Positions 13,323 through 22,646 of a stretch of 45,797 bases of DNA are shown here, in pieces. The DNA comes from a virus. The notes beneath the pieces are model-generated. The model had not been told where the DNA came from, did no database searches, and saw only the letters and a program-made list of their open reading frames with translations. Position 1 is the first letter of the stretch. Every line of letters begins with the position of its first letter. Made by a program: the position numbers and the translations under genes. The stretch covers positions 1 to 45,797 of the IMG/VR virus record IMGVR_UViG_3300021511_000012, one strand, 5' to 3'.

Positions 13323-15069
13323 CTATCTCTCGAAGGTTCTTCGGCAAGGCGGCGAGATATGGGGCGCGCTCTCGCTCGTGCGCGACAACTGGCAAAACGT
13401 CTTGACCGGTCTCGGCACGAGCCGAGACAAGACGGCTTACGGTCGCTTCGTTCGGCTTTCCGAGATCAACGAAACCGAGCTAACGAGCCTCTATCACCAG
13501 AACGACACGGCTCGAAAGATCGTCGCCTTGAAGCCGCAAGAGATGATGCGACAAGGCTTCGCCGTGAGCGTCGACGACGACACCGAAGCTTCGAGCGAAG
13601 TGTCGAAAGATCTACGTCGGCTCGACGTCGGTTTGAACGTTCGAGACGCGATGATATGGGGCAGGCTTTACGGCGGCGCGGTCGTGATCATTGGAGCCGA
13701 CGACGGCGGCGGCGCCGAAGAGCCGTTGAACGAAGACGCGATCCGATCGGTGAAGTTTCTTCACGTCGTGGACAAGCGCTATCTCGTGCCCGACACCTAC
13801 TTCGAGGATCCACTAAACGACGAGAACTTCGGCGAGCCGCAAACCTATCGCGTGGTCACTCGGCGCGGCGCAACGAACGTCGTGATCCACCGTTCGCGCT
13901 TGCTTGTCTTTGGCGGCTCGCACACGAGCGACGAAGAGCGCGACCGGTTGGGCGGTTGGGATCATTCCGTGATCGCGCCAGTCTACGACGTGCTTCGCAT
14001 GTTCGACTCGGTTTGGAAGTCAGCCGAACATCTCATGTCGGATGCATCGCAAGCCGTGTTCAAGATTCAAGGGCTTATGAGCATGCTCGCCGGCGGGCAA
14101 AAAGACGTGCTCCAAACCCGCATGCAACTCGTCGACATGTCGCGCTCGGTTGCTCGCGCGCTCTTGCTCGACGCCGAAGCCGGCGAAGAGTTCACGCGAG
14201 AAGCGTCGAGCTTTACCGACGCGCAAAACATGCTCGAAAAGTTCATGATGCGACTCGCGAGCGCGGTCGACATTCCCGTAACGATCCTTATGGGTCGATC
14301 GCCCGCCGGGCAGAACGCGACGGGCGACGCCGACTTTCGTTGGTTCTACGACACGATCCGAACCGCACAAGAAAACGAGTTGCGCCCGCAACTCGAAAAG
14401 CTCGTGCGCCTCGTCATGCTCGCCGCCGACGGCCCAACGGGCGGCAAAGAGCCCGAAGCCTGGGGCTTGTCGTTCGCGCCCTTGTGGCAGAACACGCCAA
14501 GCGAACAAGCCGAACTCGAAAAGAAGCACGCCGAGAAAGACAAGATCTATATCGACGCCGGCGTTGTGCTTCCCGAAGAGGTTGCGCTTTCACGATACCG
14601 GCCCGAGGGTTGGAGCGCCGACACGACGATCGATCGCGAGCTTCGCGAAGAGATGCTCGAAGCCGAAGCGACGATGCCGGCGGCGACCGACGAGCCCGCC
14701 GACAACGAGCCCGTCGACGAGCCCGAAGCGACGGGCGGCAACGTCGTGCTCGCGCCGACCGACATTGCGATCGTCGTGACCGTGAACGAAGCGCGCAAGT
14801 CGCAAGGCTTGCCCAACTGGCCCGACGCCGACGAAGGCAACTTGACCGTCGCCGAGTTCAAGGCGCGCAAAGAAGCCGAAGGTGCCGAAGTTGGCGCCGC
14901 CGAAGGCGAGGTTGCCGCCGACGAGATCGCGCCGAAGCCCGACATGCCGCCGGCGATGCAAGCGCAACAATCGGCACCGTTCGGCGCGCCCGCCGCCGAG
15001 CCCGACGACGAACCGCCCGTGCCGCCGTCAGAACCGCCCGAGAGCGAGCCCGAGCCCGACGACGAGTAA
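13312..15069 (+). CDS. Portal protein, DUF1073 family
   Basis: A 585-aa protein forming the ring through which DNA enters the head. Features of the DUF1073-type portal include LYHQNDTARKIVALKPQEMM near the N-terminus, MIWGRLYGGAVVII, DKRYLVPDTYFEDPLN, and IPVTILMGRSPAGQNATGDAD in the middle. A C-terminal module with LAPTDIAIVVTVNEARKSQG is common in portal tails, followed by a Pro/Glu-rich end. ATG 13312 overlaps TerL. The gene order terminase, portal, MuF-like, protease, capsid is standard. Confidence 0.92.
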   Translation: MGSNYLSKVLRQGGEIWGALSLVRDNWQNVLTGLGTSRDKTAYGRFVRLSEINETELTSLYHQNDTARKIVALKPQEMMRQGFAVSVDDDTEASSEVSKDLRRLDVGLNVRDAMIWGRLYGGAVVIIGADDGGGAEEPLNEDAIRSVKFLHVVDKRYLVPDTYFEDPLNDENFGEPQTYRVVTRRGATNVVIHRSRLLVFGGSHTSDEERDRLGGWDHSVIAPVYDVLRMFDSVWKSAEHLMSDASQAVFKIQGLMSMLAGGQKDVLQTRMQLVDMSRSVARALLLDAEAGEEFTREASSFTDAQNMLEKFMMRLASAVDIPVTILMGRSPAGQNATGDADFRWFYDTIRTAQENELRPQLEKLVRLVMLAADGPTGGKEPEAWGLSFAPLWQNTPSEQAELEKKHAEKDKIYIDAGVVLPEEVALSRYRPEGWSADTTIDRELREEMLEAEATMPAATDEPADNEPVDEPEATGGNVVLAPTDIAIVVTVNEARKSQGLPNWPDADEGNLTVAEFKARKEAEGAEVGAAEGEVAADEIAPKPDMPPAMQAQQSAPFGAPAAEPDDEPPVPPSEPPESEPEPDDE

Positions 15070-15072
15070 ACC

Positions 15073-15969
15073 ATGCCGCCCGCGCGCATCGCCGCTACAC
15101 GGCGCCGTAGGGCGCTAGCAAGGCGCATCCCAAGCCGCGCCGTGCGCCGTGCGAACTCGCCGCGCCCGCCGCGGGCGGCGGCGCTCGCTATGACGAAGGC
15201 GATCAACTCGAAGCTCGGGCAACTCGAAGCCGTGATCGAACGGCTCTTGTTTCCCGTGCTCGACGAGTTCGCCGAGCGCGGCGAGCGCCCGATCGCGTTT
15301 TCGATCGACGAGCCCGACGACGCTCGAACGAGAGTCGACGCCGCGATCCCGCGCTACGTCGGGGCGCGCCTCGAAGCGATCGATCTACACCTTGCCGAGA
15401 TCTTCGACGAGCGCGAGCTTGTTGACGGGCTCGAAGTGATCGGCAAGCGCGTCTCGACGATCAACGCTACCGAGCTTCAACGTGTGGTCGGTGTCTCGAT
15501 CCGAGAAGCCGCGCCCGAGATTGCCTCGAACATTGAAGCGTGGCGAGCGTTGAACGTGAGCCGAATCAAGTCGCTTGCCGGGCAAGAGCTTGTCGAGATC
15601 ACGCAATTGCTAGAGTCGTCGGAATTGATCGGGGCGCGTGTCGAGGTTCTTCGCAAGGCAATCGAGGATCGCTTTTCGGTCACGCGCTCGAAGGCGGCGT
15701 TGCTCGCTCGCGACCAAACGCTAACGCTCAATTCACAGATCGCGAAGGCGCGGCAACAAGCCGTCGGGATCTCCGAATACGTGTGGACAACGAGCGGCGA
15801 CGAGCGCGTGCGAACCTTCGACGACGGCAACACGGATCATTCGATTCTCGACGGCAAAACGTTTCGTTGGGACACTGGCGCCGACGTCGGCGACGGGCGA
15901 ATGTTGAATCCCGGCGAAGACTATCAATGTCGTTGCACGGCGTTTCCAGTGCTCGCCGAGCTAGCCTAA
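15073..15969 (+). CDS. Phage Mu F-like minor head protein
   Basis: The C-terminal domain, about residues 235-298, has the MuF signature: YVWTTSGDERVR, HSILDGKTF, NPGEDYQCRCTAFPVL. Such proteins bind the inside of the portal-capsid region and aid head morphogenesis. The first 39 residues from ATG 15073 are Arg/Pro/Ala-rich with codons (AGG, CTA, CCA) rare in neighbours, so the true start may be ATG 15190 (MTKAINSKLG), giving 259 aa. The central region is helical. Confidence 0.88.
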   Translation: MPPARIAATRRRRALARRIPSRAVRRANSPRPPRAAALAMTKAINSKLGQLEAVIERLLFPVLDEFAERGERPIAFSIDEPDDARTRVDAAIPRYVGARLEAIDLHLAEIFDERELVDGLEVIGKRVSTINATELQRVVGVSIREAAPEIASNIEAWRALNVSRIKSLAGQELVEITQLLESSELIGARVEVLRKAIEDRFSVTRSKAALLARDQTLTLNSQIAKARQQAVGISEYVWTTSGDERVRTFDDGNTDHSILDGKTFRWDTGADVGDGRMLNPGEDYQCRCTAFPVLAELA

Positions 15970-16040
15970 AGCGTCTTTAGGGCAATCGTCGAACACGTTG
16001 CCGAGCCCCGCTTCGGCGTGGTAATTCTGCCGAAGTGAGC

Positions 16041-17234
16041 ATGAAGCACGTCGAGCGATTGGACTTTGGACGATTCACCAAAGTAGAACGCACGCCGCAA
16101 GGCGGGCTTCGTGTGCCGTCGAACCTCACACGGATCGGCGTGTTCGTTTACACGTTGCCCGATGGCACGAAGCGCCGAGAGCTTCGGCCCGCCGCCGAAG
16201 TGTTCGCCGAAGATTCTCTCGGTACGCTCGCCGGTGCGCCGGTCACGGATCTACATCCGAACAAGCCCGTGCGCCCTAGCAACTGGCGCAAGCTCTCGAT
16301 CGGTCACGTTGCCGACGACGTGCGCGGCGACGGCAAGTTCGTCTCGGCGAAGCTCTTGATTCAAGACGCCGAAGCGATCGCCGCCGTCGAGCGCAAAGAC
16401 CGTTGCGAACTCTCGTGCGGCTACTCATGCAAGCTCGACGAGACACCCGGCGAACTCGACGGCGAGCGTTACGACGCGATCCAAAGAGACATTCGCTATA
16501 ACCATGTTGCGCTTGGTCCCAAGGGTTGGGGCAGGGCGGGCGCCGAAGTCGCGTTGCGGCTCGACGCAAAAGGCAATCAAGTTGCGGCGGGTGAACCGTC
16601 GTCGAAACCGAACGAGGCTCAGATCATGAAGTACACGATCGACGGCGTGACCTACGACACGAACACGCCCGAGTTCATGCAAGCGCTCGCGCTTCGAGAC
16701 AAGCGCGTCGACGGCGAGATCGAAACACTCACGGGCGAGCGCGACACCGCGAGCGCCGAGCGCGACGCCGCGATCAAGGATCGCGACGACGCAAAGAAAG
16801 CGCTCGACGAAGCGAACGATCCGAAGCGGCTCGACGCTCTCGTGACCGCCCGTGTTGCGGTCGTGAGCAACGCCCGGCGCGTGCTCGGCGACGAGTTCAA
16901 AGCCGACGGCAAGAGCGAGCGCGAGATCATGATCGAAACGATCGTGCACACCGACGACAAGTTCGACGCCGACGGCAAGAGCGACGACTATGTGCGCGCC
17001 TACTTCGAGGCGAGCACGAAGAGCACGAAGCGTCACGACGAAGGCGGCGACGGGATCGGCGCCGCTCGAAGCGCCGCGAAGAGCGCGCCCCGCGGCGGTC
17101 GCAAAGACGGCGAGCGCGAAGACGACAACACCGACGAGAGCGATCGCTACGACGCCGAAGCGGCGCACGCTCGCATGCTCGCCGACAACGCCGAAGCGGC
17201 GACCAAACCGCTTCGCTTCTCTCGGGACAACTAG
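16041..17234 (+). CDS. DUF2213 prohead protease-scaffold fusion
   Basis: A 397-aa protein. The N-terminal about 180 residues follow the DUF2213 pattern (GVFVYTLPDGTKRRELRPAA, APVTDLHP, VERKDRCELSCGYSCKLDET, RYNHVALGPKGWGRAG), a prohead maturation protease-like fold. Residues about 215-330 are helical, coiled-coil-like scaffold (RDTASAERDAAIKDRDDAKK), and the tail is highly charged. ATG 16041 has GAAG five to ten bases upstream; GTG 16035 is an alternative. It would assemble the procapsid and then degrade the scaffold. Confidence 0.85.
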   Translation: MKHVERLDFGRFTKVERTPQGGLRVPSNLTRIGVFVYTLPDGTKRRELRPAAEVFAEDSLGTLAGAPVTDLHPNKPVRPSNWRKLSIGHVADDVRGDGKFVSAKLLIQDAEAIAAVERKDRCELSCGYSCKLDETPGELDGERYDAIQRDIRYNHVALGPKGWGRAGAEVALRLDAKGNQVAAGEPSSKPNEAQIMKYTIDGVTYDTNTPEFMQALALRDKRVDGEIETLTGERDTASAERDAAIKDRDDAKKALDEANDPKRLDALVTARVAVVSNARRVLGDEFKADGKSEREIMIETIVHTDDKFDADGKSDDYVRAYFEASTKSTKRHDEGGDGIGAARSAAKSAPRGGRKDGEREDDNTDESDRYDAEAAHARMLADNAEAATKPLRFSRDN

Positions 17235-17266
17235 GGCTCACGGGCTCGAAGGTAGGAGCAACGAAC

Positions 17267-17818
17267 ATGCAAACTGTATACGCAACCAACATGCCCGTCG
17301 CCCGCGCCGGGCTCGTCGCCGATTCGGGACTCGTGCAAGACACGATCTCGCGCTTGGCCGAAGACGCCGCCGGCGCCAAAGCGGGAACCTTCGTGGTTCC
17401 CGGAACCGACGCCGAGCGTCAAGCGGTCGTGCCGACAACCGCCGCCGAGATCACCGACGGCGACGGGCTCGGCGTCGTCATGTATGACGCCAGCAAAGAG
17501 CCCGGCAAGACCGCCGCGGCGCTCGCCGCCGGCAACGAATACGACGTCGAAGAGATGTTGCCCGTCATGCAAAAGGCCCGCGTTTGGGTCTTGTGCGATG
17601 CCGCCGCAACGATCGTCGCGAACACGCCGGCGTTCGTTCGTTACGACACTGCGTCGACGCCCGCCGGGATTCTCGGCGCTTTCCGCGAAGACGTCGACAC
17701 CGCCGACGCCGCCGCGCTTCCCGGTGCGTTTTTCCGGTCGGCGCATCGCGACGTCGACTTCGACGGTGCGGGCATGCAACGAATCGCGCTCGTCGAGATC
17801 AACTTGCCGACGGCGTAG
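17267..17818 (+). CDS. Head decoration / capsid cement-like protein
   Basis: A 183-aa protein with a TAGGAGC ribosome binding site. Its beta-rich sequence (AGTFVVPGTDAERQAVVPTT, EYDVEEMLPVMQKARVWVLC) and position between protease-scaffold and major capsid genes fit a phage structural protein that cements or decorates the capsid, as in phages using DUF2184 capsids. No catalytic motif. Function is assigned mostly from context. Confidence 0.75.
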   Translation: MQTVYATNMPVARAGLVADSGLVQDTISRLAEDAAGAKAGTFVVPGTDAERQAVVPTTAAEITDGDGLGVVMYDASKEPGKTAAALAAGNEYDVEEMLPVMQKARVWVLCDAAATIVANTPAFVRYDTASTPAGILGAFREDVDTADAAALPGAFFRSAHRDVDFDGAGMQRIALVEINLPTA

Positions 17819-17857
17819 CCGAAAGCCCCAACAGAACGAATTGAAGGAACAACGAAG

Positions 17858-18841
17858 ATGCCTCCGACGCTTTTCGAATCCCCCGCTTTTTTGGCGCGGC
17901 TCCAAGCCGACGTCTTCCAGCACTGCAACATTCGACTCGATGCCGGCGAAACCGCCGCGCTCGCGAAGCAACTCGAATTCGTTTACGCGAAGACATACGA
18001 CGTCAAGCACGCCGAGTTGAAAGCTCGGCGCTTCATCCCGATCGACACGAGCGTCGACGCCGCCGCCGAATTCTTCACCTATCGGCAGTGGAACATGTTC
18101 GGCATGGCGAAGTTGATCGCAAACTACGCCGACGATCTTCCTCGTGTCGACGCGCTCGCGAAGGAATTCCCGGCGCCGATCAAGTCGCTTGGCGCGAGCT
18201 ACGGCTACTCGATTCAAGACATGCGCCGCTCGGCGAAGGCGGGCTCGCAACTCGAAACTCGGCGTGCCGCCGCGGCTCGCCGTGCGCACGAGCAGAGCTT
18301 CGACGAGATCATGGCGAACGGCGACGCCGACGCCGGGCTCGGCGGGTTCCTGAACAACGCAAACGTGCCCGTCGTCGGAGCGGTCACGGGCGCATGGGTC
18401 ACGACGCCGGCGACGCCGCTTCAGATCGTCGAAGATCTGAACACGCTTGCAAACGCGATCGTGACGAACACGCTCGAACTCTTCGTGCCCGACACGTTGA
18501 TCCTCGACAACGTGTCTTTCGCGTTGATCAACTCGACGCCGATGTCGCTCACGGGCGACGCCGACAAGACGATCCTTCGGTTCTTCTTGGACAACACGCC
18601 CTACATTCGCAACGTCGATCAGTGGAACAAGCTCAACACCGCCGGCGCCGCCGGTGTGTCGCGAGCCGTTTGCTACTACCGCAACGAAGAGGTTCTTGCC
18701 GGCGTCGAGCCGCAACCCTTCGAGCAATTCCCGCCGCAGTGGCGCAACCTCGAAGCCGTGATCCCGACGCACTCACGGATCGGCGGTGTGCGGGTACAGT
18801 ACCCGCTTGCCATGGCATACATGGACGATCTGTCGGGCTAG
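17858..18841 (+). CDS. Major capsid protein, DUF2184-like
   Basis: A 327-aa protein preceded by GAAGGA. The sequence has the HK97-fold capsid style of the DUF2184 family: LKARRFIPIDTSVDAAAEFF, SYGYSIQDMRRSAKAG, AARRAHEQSFDEIMANGD, GFLNNANVPVV, and a C-terminal RIGGVRVQYPLAMAYMD. Length matches the family. It is followed by a stem-loop and a 117-nt gap, typical downstream of highly expressed capsid genes. Confidence 0.92.
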   Translation: MPPTLFESPAFLARLQADVFQHCNIRLDAGETAALAKQLEFVYAKTYDVKHAELKARRFIPIDTSVDAAAEFFTYRQWNMFGMAKLIANYADDLPRVDALAKEFPAPIKSLGASYGYSIQDMRRSAKAGSQLETRRAAAARRAHEQSFDEIMANGDADAGLGGFLNNANVPVVGAVTGAWVTTPATPLQIVEDLNTLANAIVTNTLELFVPDTLILDNVSFALINSTPMSLTGDADKTILRFFLDNTPYIRNVDQWNKLNTAGAAGVSRAVCYYRNEEVLAGVEPQPFEQFPPQWRNLEAVIPTHSRIGGVRVQYPLAMAYMDDLSG

Positions 18842-18893
18842 CCCTTCGGTCGCACAACGCCGCGAAGTCACGCCTAGGAAGTGTGGCCATGCG

Positions 18894-18925
18894 AGCCCGA
18901 GAGCGCTTCGGCGCCTCGGGCTTTC
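18894..18925 (+). terminator. Stem-loop terminator after the capsid gene
   Basis: Perfect 8-bp arms AGCCCGAG (18894-18901) and CTCGGGCT (18915-18922), a 13-nt loop, then TTT. Weak U-tract, so partial termination or mRNA 3' protection is likely. Confidence 0.55.
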
Positions 18926-18958
18926 GCGGTGAACCCGAACGCACGAAAGGTTTCGACG

Positions 18959-19504
18959 ATGGCAACGATCAAGAACACTGAAGCCCGGTTGATTCAAGGC
19001 CCGCCCGTTGCGGGGCACAAGCCGCCCCGTTGGCTTCCCGGAAAGAACCCGCTCGACTTGTCTTATTGGGGCAAGGTGAAAGATCGATCCGACATGAAGC
19101 GTTGGCTTCGTCTCGGTTGGCTCGAAGTCGACGAGCGCGAAGAGATGCCGGATCCGAACGTGCCGCCGACCGACGAAGAGCTTGCCGAGTTCGAGACGAA
19201 GGATCTTCGGGCGGCGCTCAAGAATCCGACCGTTCCCGTTCAATGGCACCCGTCGCTCGAAGCCGAGCTTGCCAAGCGCGAGAGCGCCGAACTTCAAGCA
19301 CGCTTGCCGCCGGCGAAGCCGCCGAGCAACGAAGATCGCAAGAGCCTCTCGGGCTTGAAAGTCGAAGACGCCTTGCCCTTGATCGCCGCCGAGTCGGATA
19401 TCGACACACTCGAAGCTTGGTCGCAAGCCGACAAGCGCAAGTCGATCGACGAAGCGATCGACGCACGCTTGACCGAACTCGCTCTCGACGGCGACGAAGG
19501 CTAA
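18959..19504 (+). CDS. Hypothetical head-tail region protein, 181 aa
   Basis: ATG 18959 with GAAAGG upstream. The N-terminal half contains HKPPRWLPGKNPLDLSYWGK and RDRSDMKRW-like basic segments. The C-terminal about 50 residues (LKVEDALPLIAAESDIDTLE, then a helix ending ARLTEL) form the helical module seen at the ends of many phage structural and connector proteins. It lies between capsid and DUF4054 connector genes, so a virion or assembly role is likely but the exact part is unknown. Confidence 0.7.
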   Translation: MATIKNTEARLIQGPPVAGHKPPRWLPGKNPLDLSYWGKVKDRSDMKRWLRLGWLEVDEREEMPDPNVPPTDEELAEFETKDLRAALKNPTVPVQWHPSLEAELAKRESAELQARLPPAKPPSNEDRKSLSGLKVEDALPLIAAESDIDTLEAWSQADKRKSIDEAIDARLTELALDGDEG

Positions 19505-19507
19505 ACG

Positions 19508-19789
19508 ATGGCAGTAGAACGCCGCGACTTTCTCTCTCGGTTTCCCGAGTTCGAGCCCGCTTCAAAAGCCATGATCGAAGCGGCGCTCGACGAAGCCGAG
19601 AGGAATGTCGACGACGCGATCTTCGGCAGCAAGACCGACGACGCGATCCGTTGGAAGACGGCGCACCTACTTGCGATCTCGCCGTTCGGGCAACAAGCCC
19701 GCTTGATCGCGAAGGATGGATCGACAACTTACGGCAACCGCTTCGTCGCGCTCGCGAAGAGTATGACACCAGGTTTCAGGGTAGCGTGA
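19508..19789 (+). CDS. Head-tail connector, DUF4054 family
   Basis: A 93-aa protein with the family layout: FLSRFPEFEPASKAMIEAAL at the N-terminus, then WKTAHLLAISPFGQQAR and GSTTYGNRFVALAKSM. DUF4054 proteins occupy the neck connector (gp6/gp15-like) position. The gene begins four bases after the previous stop and sits in the expected place after the capsid gene. Confidence 0.85.
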   Translation: MAVERRDFLSRFPEFEPASKAMIEAALDEAERNVDDAIFGSKTDDAIRWKTAHLLAISPFGQQARLIAKDGSTTYGNRFVALAKSMTPGFRVA

Positions 19790-19792
19790 GAC

Positions 19793-20260
19793 ATGCCGCG
19801 CAACGTTCGCATTACCGATCGAGATAGAGGCTTCAAGGCGCTTATGCGGCGCGTGAAGAAACTCGCTCGCGGTCGTGCGGTTACTGTCGGTGTGCACTCG
19901 GGCGCGGGCGGCGCGCCCGCCGGCGGCGGCGGTATGTCGGTCGGCGATGTCGCCTCTATTCACGAGTTCGGGCTCGGCAACAATCCCGAGCGCTCGTTCG
20001 TTCGAGCTTTCGCCGACGACAAGCGAGACGAAGCGGCGAAAGTCGAAGCGCGTCTTGTGGCAAGTGCAGTGAAGGGAACGAACACCGTCGACGACGCGCT
20101 CGAAAAGTTCGGGCTTTGGCTCGTTGCCGCAATGCAAAAGAGAATCCGCGGCGGTATCCCGCCCGCGCTCGATCCCGTGACTATCGAACGCAAGGGATCT
20201 TCAACACCGTTGATCGACACGGGGCAACTCGTGTCGAGCATCACGCACAAGGTCGAGTAA
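19793..20260 (+). CDS. Head-tail joining / neck protein, gp10-like
   Basis: A 155-aa protein. Characteristic elements are VTVGVHSGAGG, ASIHEFGLGNNPERSFVRAF in the middle, and RIRGGIPPALDPVTIERKGS with TPLIDTGQLVSSIT at the end. This is the common pattern of HK97 gp10/Mu gpG-like tail completion proteins (IHEFG, IPERSF, LIDTGQL). Stop TAA shares its last base with the next ATG. Confidence 0.85.
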   Translation: MPRNVRITDRDRGFKALMRRVKKLARGRAVTVGVHSGAGGAPAGGGGMSVGDVASIHEFGLGNNPERSFVRAFADDKRDEAAKVEARLVASAVKGTNTVDDALEKFGLWLVAAMQKRIRGGIPPALDPVTIERKGSSTPLIDTGQLVSSITHKVE

Positions 20261-20814
20261 TGGCGATCCCTTGGGACACAATCCGGCCCGCCTTGCTCTC
20301 GCTCTTCGGCGACTTGAGCGCACTGCAAACGGTTTGGATCGACAAGCGGCGCCCGTACATTGACACGCGGGCGCAAGCGGTTGTCTTGCTCCGTGTGCGC
20401 ACGAGCGAAGGCATAGGCGTCGACGATCGGCGATACACCGATCTCGGGCTCGCCGCGCCCGAGCCGACGCTTGAAGAAACCGCAAACGGGCACCGTCGCG
20501 TCGGGCTCGACGTTCGCGTTGAAAGCTTTCGGCACGACGACGATCGTTTCGCGTTCAATGCTGCCGAAGAGATTCGGACCAAGCTACTTTTCGGTTCGTC
20601 GCTCGCGAGGCTTCGAGCCGTGAACGTTGCGGTTGTGCGTGCGGCGCAAGTCGTCGACGTGTCGGGCGTGATTCAAGACGACCGGGCGACTTCGGTTGCC
20701 GTGCTCGACTTGATCTTGAACGTCGGCGTGTGCATCGCCGACGACGCCGAAGAGAATCGAGTTTACAACATTGAGAGCGTCGATCCGGTCGGCGTGATCC
20801 TTCCCGATCCGTAG
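20260..20814 (+). CDS. Putative tail terminator / neck protein, 184 aa
   Basis: ATG 20260 overlaps the previous TAA by one base. The sequence begins MAIPWDTIRPALLSLFGDLS and ends VDPVGVILPDP, with strong beta character throughout (AVVLLRVRTSEG, GLDVRVESFRHDD). Such proteins between the gp10-like joining protein and the sheath normally cap the tail tube and bind the neck (LIC_12616/gp12-like). Assignment is by position and general fold. Confidence 0.75.
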   Translation: MAIPWDTIRPALLSLFGDLSALQTVWIDKRRPYIDTRAQAVVLLRVRTSEGIGVDDRRYTDLGLAAPEPTLEETANGHRRVGLDVRVESFRHDDDRFAFNAAEEIRTKLLFGSSLARLRAVNVAVVRAAQVVDVSGVIQDDRATSVAVLDLILNVGVCIADDAEENRVYNIESVDPVGVILPDP

Positions 20815-20825
20815 GAGCCCGAAGC

Positions 20826-22151
20826 ATGAGCCTCGAAGATATCATCTCGGTTTCAATCACCGCCCAAACAACGACCGTTTCGCGGCTCGGCTTCGGTACG
20901 CCGTTGATCGCCCGAGCGCACAACGTGATCGCAAGTGTTGTGCGTCAATACAAGACGCTTACCGCTATGACCGACGACGGTTGGCCCGCAACCGATCCCG
21001 CCGTGCTCATGGCAACGAAGATCTCGTCGCAGAACCCGAAGCCCGCCGCTTGGAAGGTCGGCAAGCGAGCGAGCGCCTTCGATCAATCCGTCGAGATCGA
21101 ATGTATCAACGTGACCGAAGGATACACTTATGAGTTCGACATCGTCGTCGGAACCACGACAACGTCGATCTCCTATGTCGTGCTCGCGGCGGCAACACCG
21201 ACGACGGTTGCCGCGGCAATTGACGCGTTGATCAACGCGATCTCGGGTGTCACTTCGACCGCGGCTCTCGGCGTGATCACGGTCGACACCGACACGTCGG
21301 GCGCGCTCGTCGACTATGTCGGCTTCGACGAGCCCGACAACTTCACGATCAAAGATGTGACAACCGATCCGGGAATCGCCGCCGACTTGACCGCGATCGA
21401 GACCGTCGATCCCGACGGATGGTATGCGCTTTTGCTCGACTCGAACAGTGAAGCCGAAGTGCTCGCGGCGGCGGCTTGGATCGAGGCGCGCAAGAAGATC
21501 TTCTTGTGCAACACGACCGATTCGGAAGTCGTCGATAACACCGTGACCGACGACGTTATGAGCGATCTGCAATCGTTCGCCTATGCGCGCACGGCTTGCA
21601 TCTATTCGCAAGCTCGCATGCTCAATTGGAGCGGCGCGGCTTGGGCGGGCAATCGCTTGCCTGCCGATCCGGGCTCGTCGACTTGGGCTTTCAAGACCCT
21701 TGCGGGCGTGCAAGTCGACGGCAACTTGACCGGCGGGCAAGTCGCCGTGATCGAGAGCAAGGGCGGGAACGTCTATCGCACGATCGCCGGCGTGAACGTG
21801 ACGACGTTCGGGATCACTAGCTCGGGCGAGTATATCGACGTGACTCGCTTCATTGATTGGCTCGACTCTCGGATCAAGGAACGAATCTTCGGCGTGTTGA
21901 TCAACAACGCCAAGATCCCTTATACCGACACGGGCGTCGATCTCATGCGCGGGCAAGTGCTCGCGCAGTTGTTCCAAGGGATCACGGTCGGCGGGCTCGC
22001 CGCCGATCCCGCTCCGGTCGTTACGGCGCCGCTCGTCGCCGATATCGATCCCGCCGACAAGGCGGCGCGGATCCTCCCCGACATCTTTTTCCAAGCGACG
22101 CTCGCCGGCGCGATTCACCAGTTGGTGATCTCGGGCGTGCTTTCGGTCTAG
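20826..22151 (+). CDS. Contractile tail sheath protein, DUF3383-like
   Basis: A 441-aa protein with TAGGAGC before ATG 20826. The N-terminus (IISVSITAQTTTVSRLGFGT) and C-terminus (ADIDPADKAARILPDIFFQA, then GAIHQLVISGVLSV) are typical of DUF3383 sheath proteins, as is the inserted beta domain (about 100-190) and FIDWLDSRIKERIF. The sheath contracts to drive the tube through the envelope. Its presence defines myovirus morphology. Confidence 0.93.
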   Translation: MSLEDIISVSITAQTTTVSRLGFGTPLIARAHNVIASVVRQYKTLTAMTDDGWPATDPAVLMATKISSQNPKPAAWKVGKRASAFDQSVEIECINVTEGYTYEFDIVVGTTTTSISYVVLAAATPTTVAAAIDALINAISGVTSTAALGVITVDTDTSGALVDYVGFDEPDNFTIKDVTTDPGIAADLTAIETVDPDGWYALLLDSNSEAEVLAAAAWIEARKKIFLCNTTDSEVVDNTVTDDVMSDLQSFAYARTACIYSQARMLNWSGAAWAGNRLPADPGSSTWAFKTLAGVQVDGNLTGGQVAVIESKGGNVYRTIAGVNVTTFGITSSGEYIDVTRFIDWLDSRIKERIFGVLINNAKIPYTDTGVDLMRGQVLAQLFQGITVGGLAADPAPVVTAPLVADIDPADKAARILPDIFFQATLAGAIHQLVISGVLSV

Positions 22152-22177
22152 TCGCGCAACTGTAGGAGCAAGCGATC

Positions 22178-22609
22178 ATGAGTTTCAAAGTCTACGACGC
22201 GAACGAGGTCACGGTGTCGATCGCCGGGCTTCCGATCGAAAGCGGTTACGATGACGGCGAGTTTTGCCGAATCGAGCAAGAAGCCGACGACTTCGTCGAT
22301 AAGGCGGGCACCGACGGCGAAGTGACTCGAAGCAAGACGAACGATCGCCGAGCGACGATCTCGGTGATCCTCATGCAATCGAGCGCGGGCAATGCGCTCT
22401 TGTCGGGCTTGAACAACATCGATCGACTCGCCGGCAACGGCGCGGGCGTCGGGCCTTTGCTCGTTCGCGATCGGCAAGGCACATCGCTCTATGCCGCCGC
22501 CGAGTGTTGGATCTCGAAGCCGCCCGACGTGTCGTTCGATCGCGAGCCGACGGCGCGCGAGTGGACATTGCGTTGTGCGAACCTCGAAAGGTTCGACGGC
22601 GGCAACTGA
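22178..22609 (+). CDS. Tail tube protein, DUF3277-like
   Basis: A 143-aa protein with TAGGAGC before ATG 22178. Recognisable tube features are FKVYDANEVTVSIAGLPI, GYDDGEFCRIEQEAD, GTDGEVTRSKTNDRRATI, and VILMQSSAGNALLSGL. Length matches the DUF3277 tube family that partners DUF3383 sheaths. Confidence 0.92.
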   Translation: MSFKVYDANEVTVSIAGLPIESGYDDGEFCRIEQEADDFVDKAGTDGEVTRSKTNDRRATISVILMQSSAGNALLSGLNNIDRLAGNGAGVGPLLVRDRQGTSLYAAAECWISKPPDVSFDREPTAREWTLRCANLERFDGGN

Positions 22610-22646
22610 CAACAATCAACAACGCACGGGATAGGGATAGGGCAAC

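Noticed and set aside
13359-15110. Second plus-strand frame through the portal gene
   Set aside because: Extreme Arg/Ser composition and no motif; it is the +2 shadow of the portal frame.
15073-15189. Arg-rich N-terminus of the MuF-like protein as a functional signal
   Set aside because: Rare codons and low complexity point to an over-extended start rather than a targeting sequence.
17231-18772. Long minus-strand open frame opposite the capsid and decoration genes
   Set aside because: Arg/His/Val-rich translation, antisense to two well-supported structural genes; a GC-bias shadow.
20853-22118. Minus-strand frame opposite the sheath gene
   Set aside because: Antisense shadow; the sheath pattern on the plus strand is complete.
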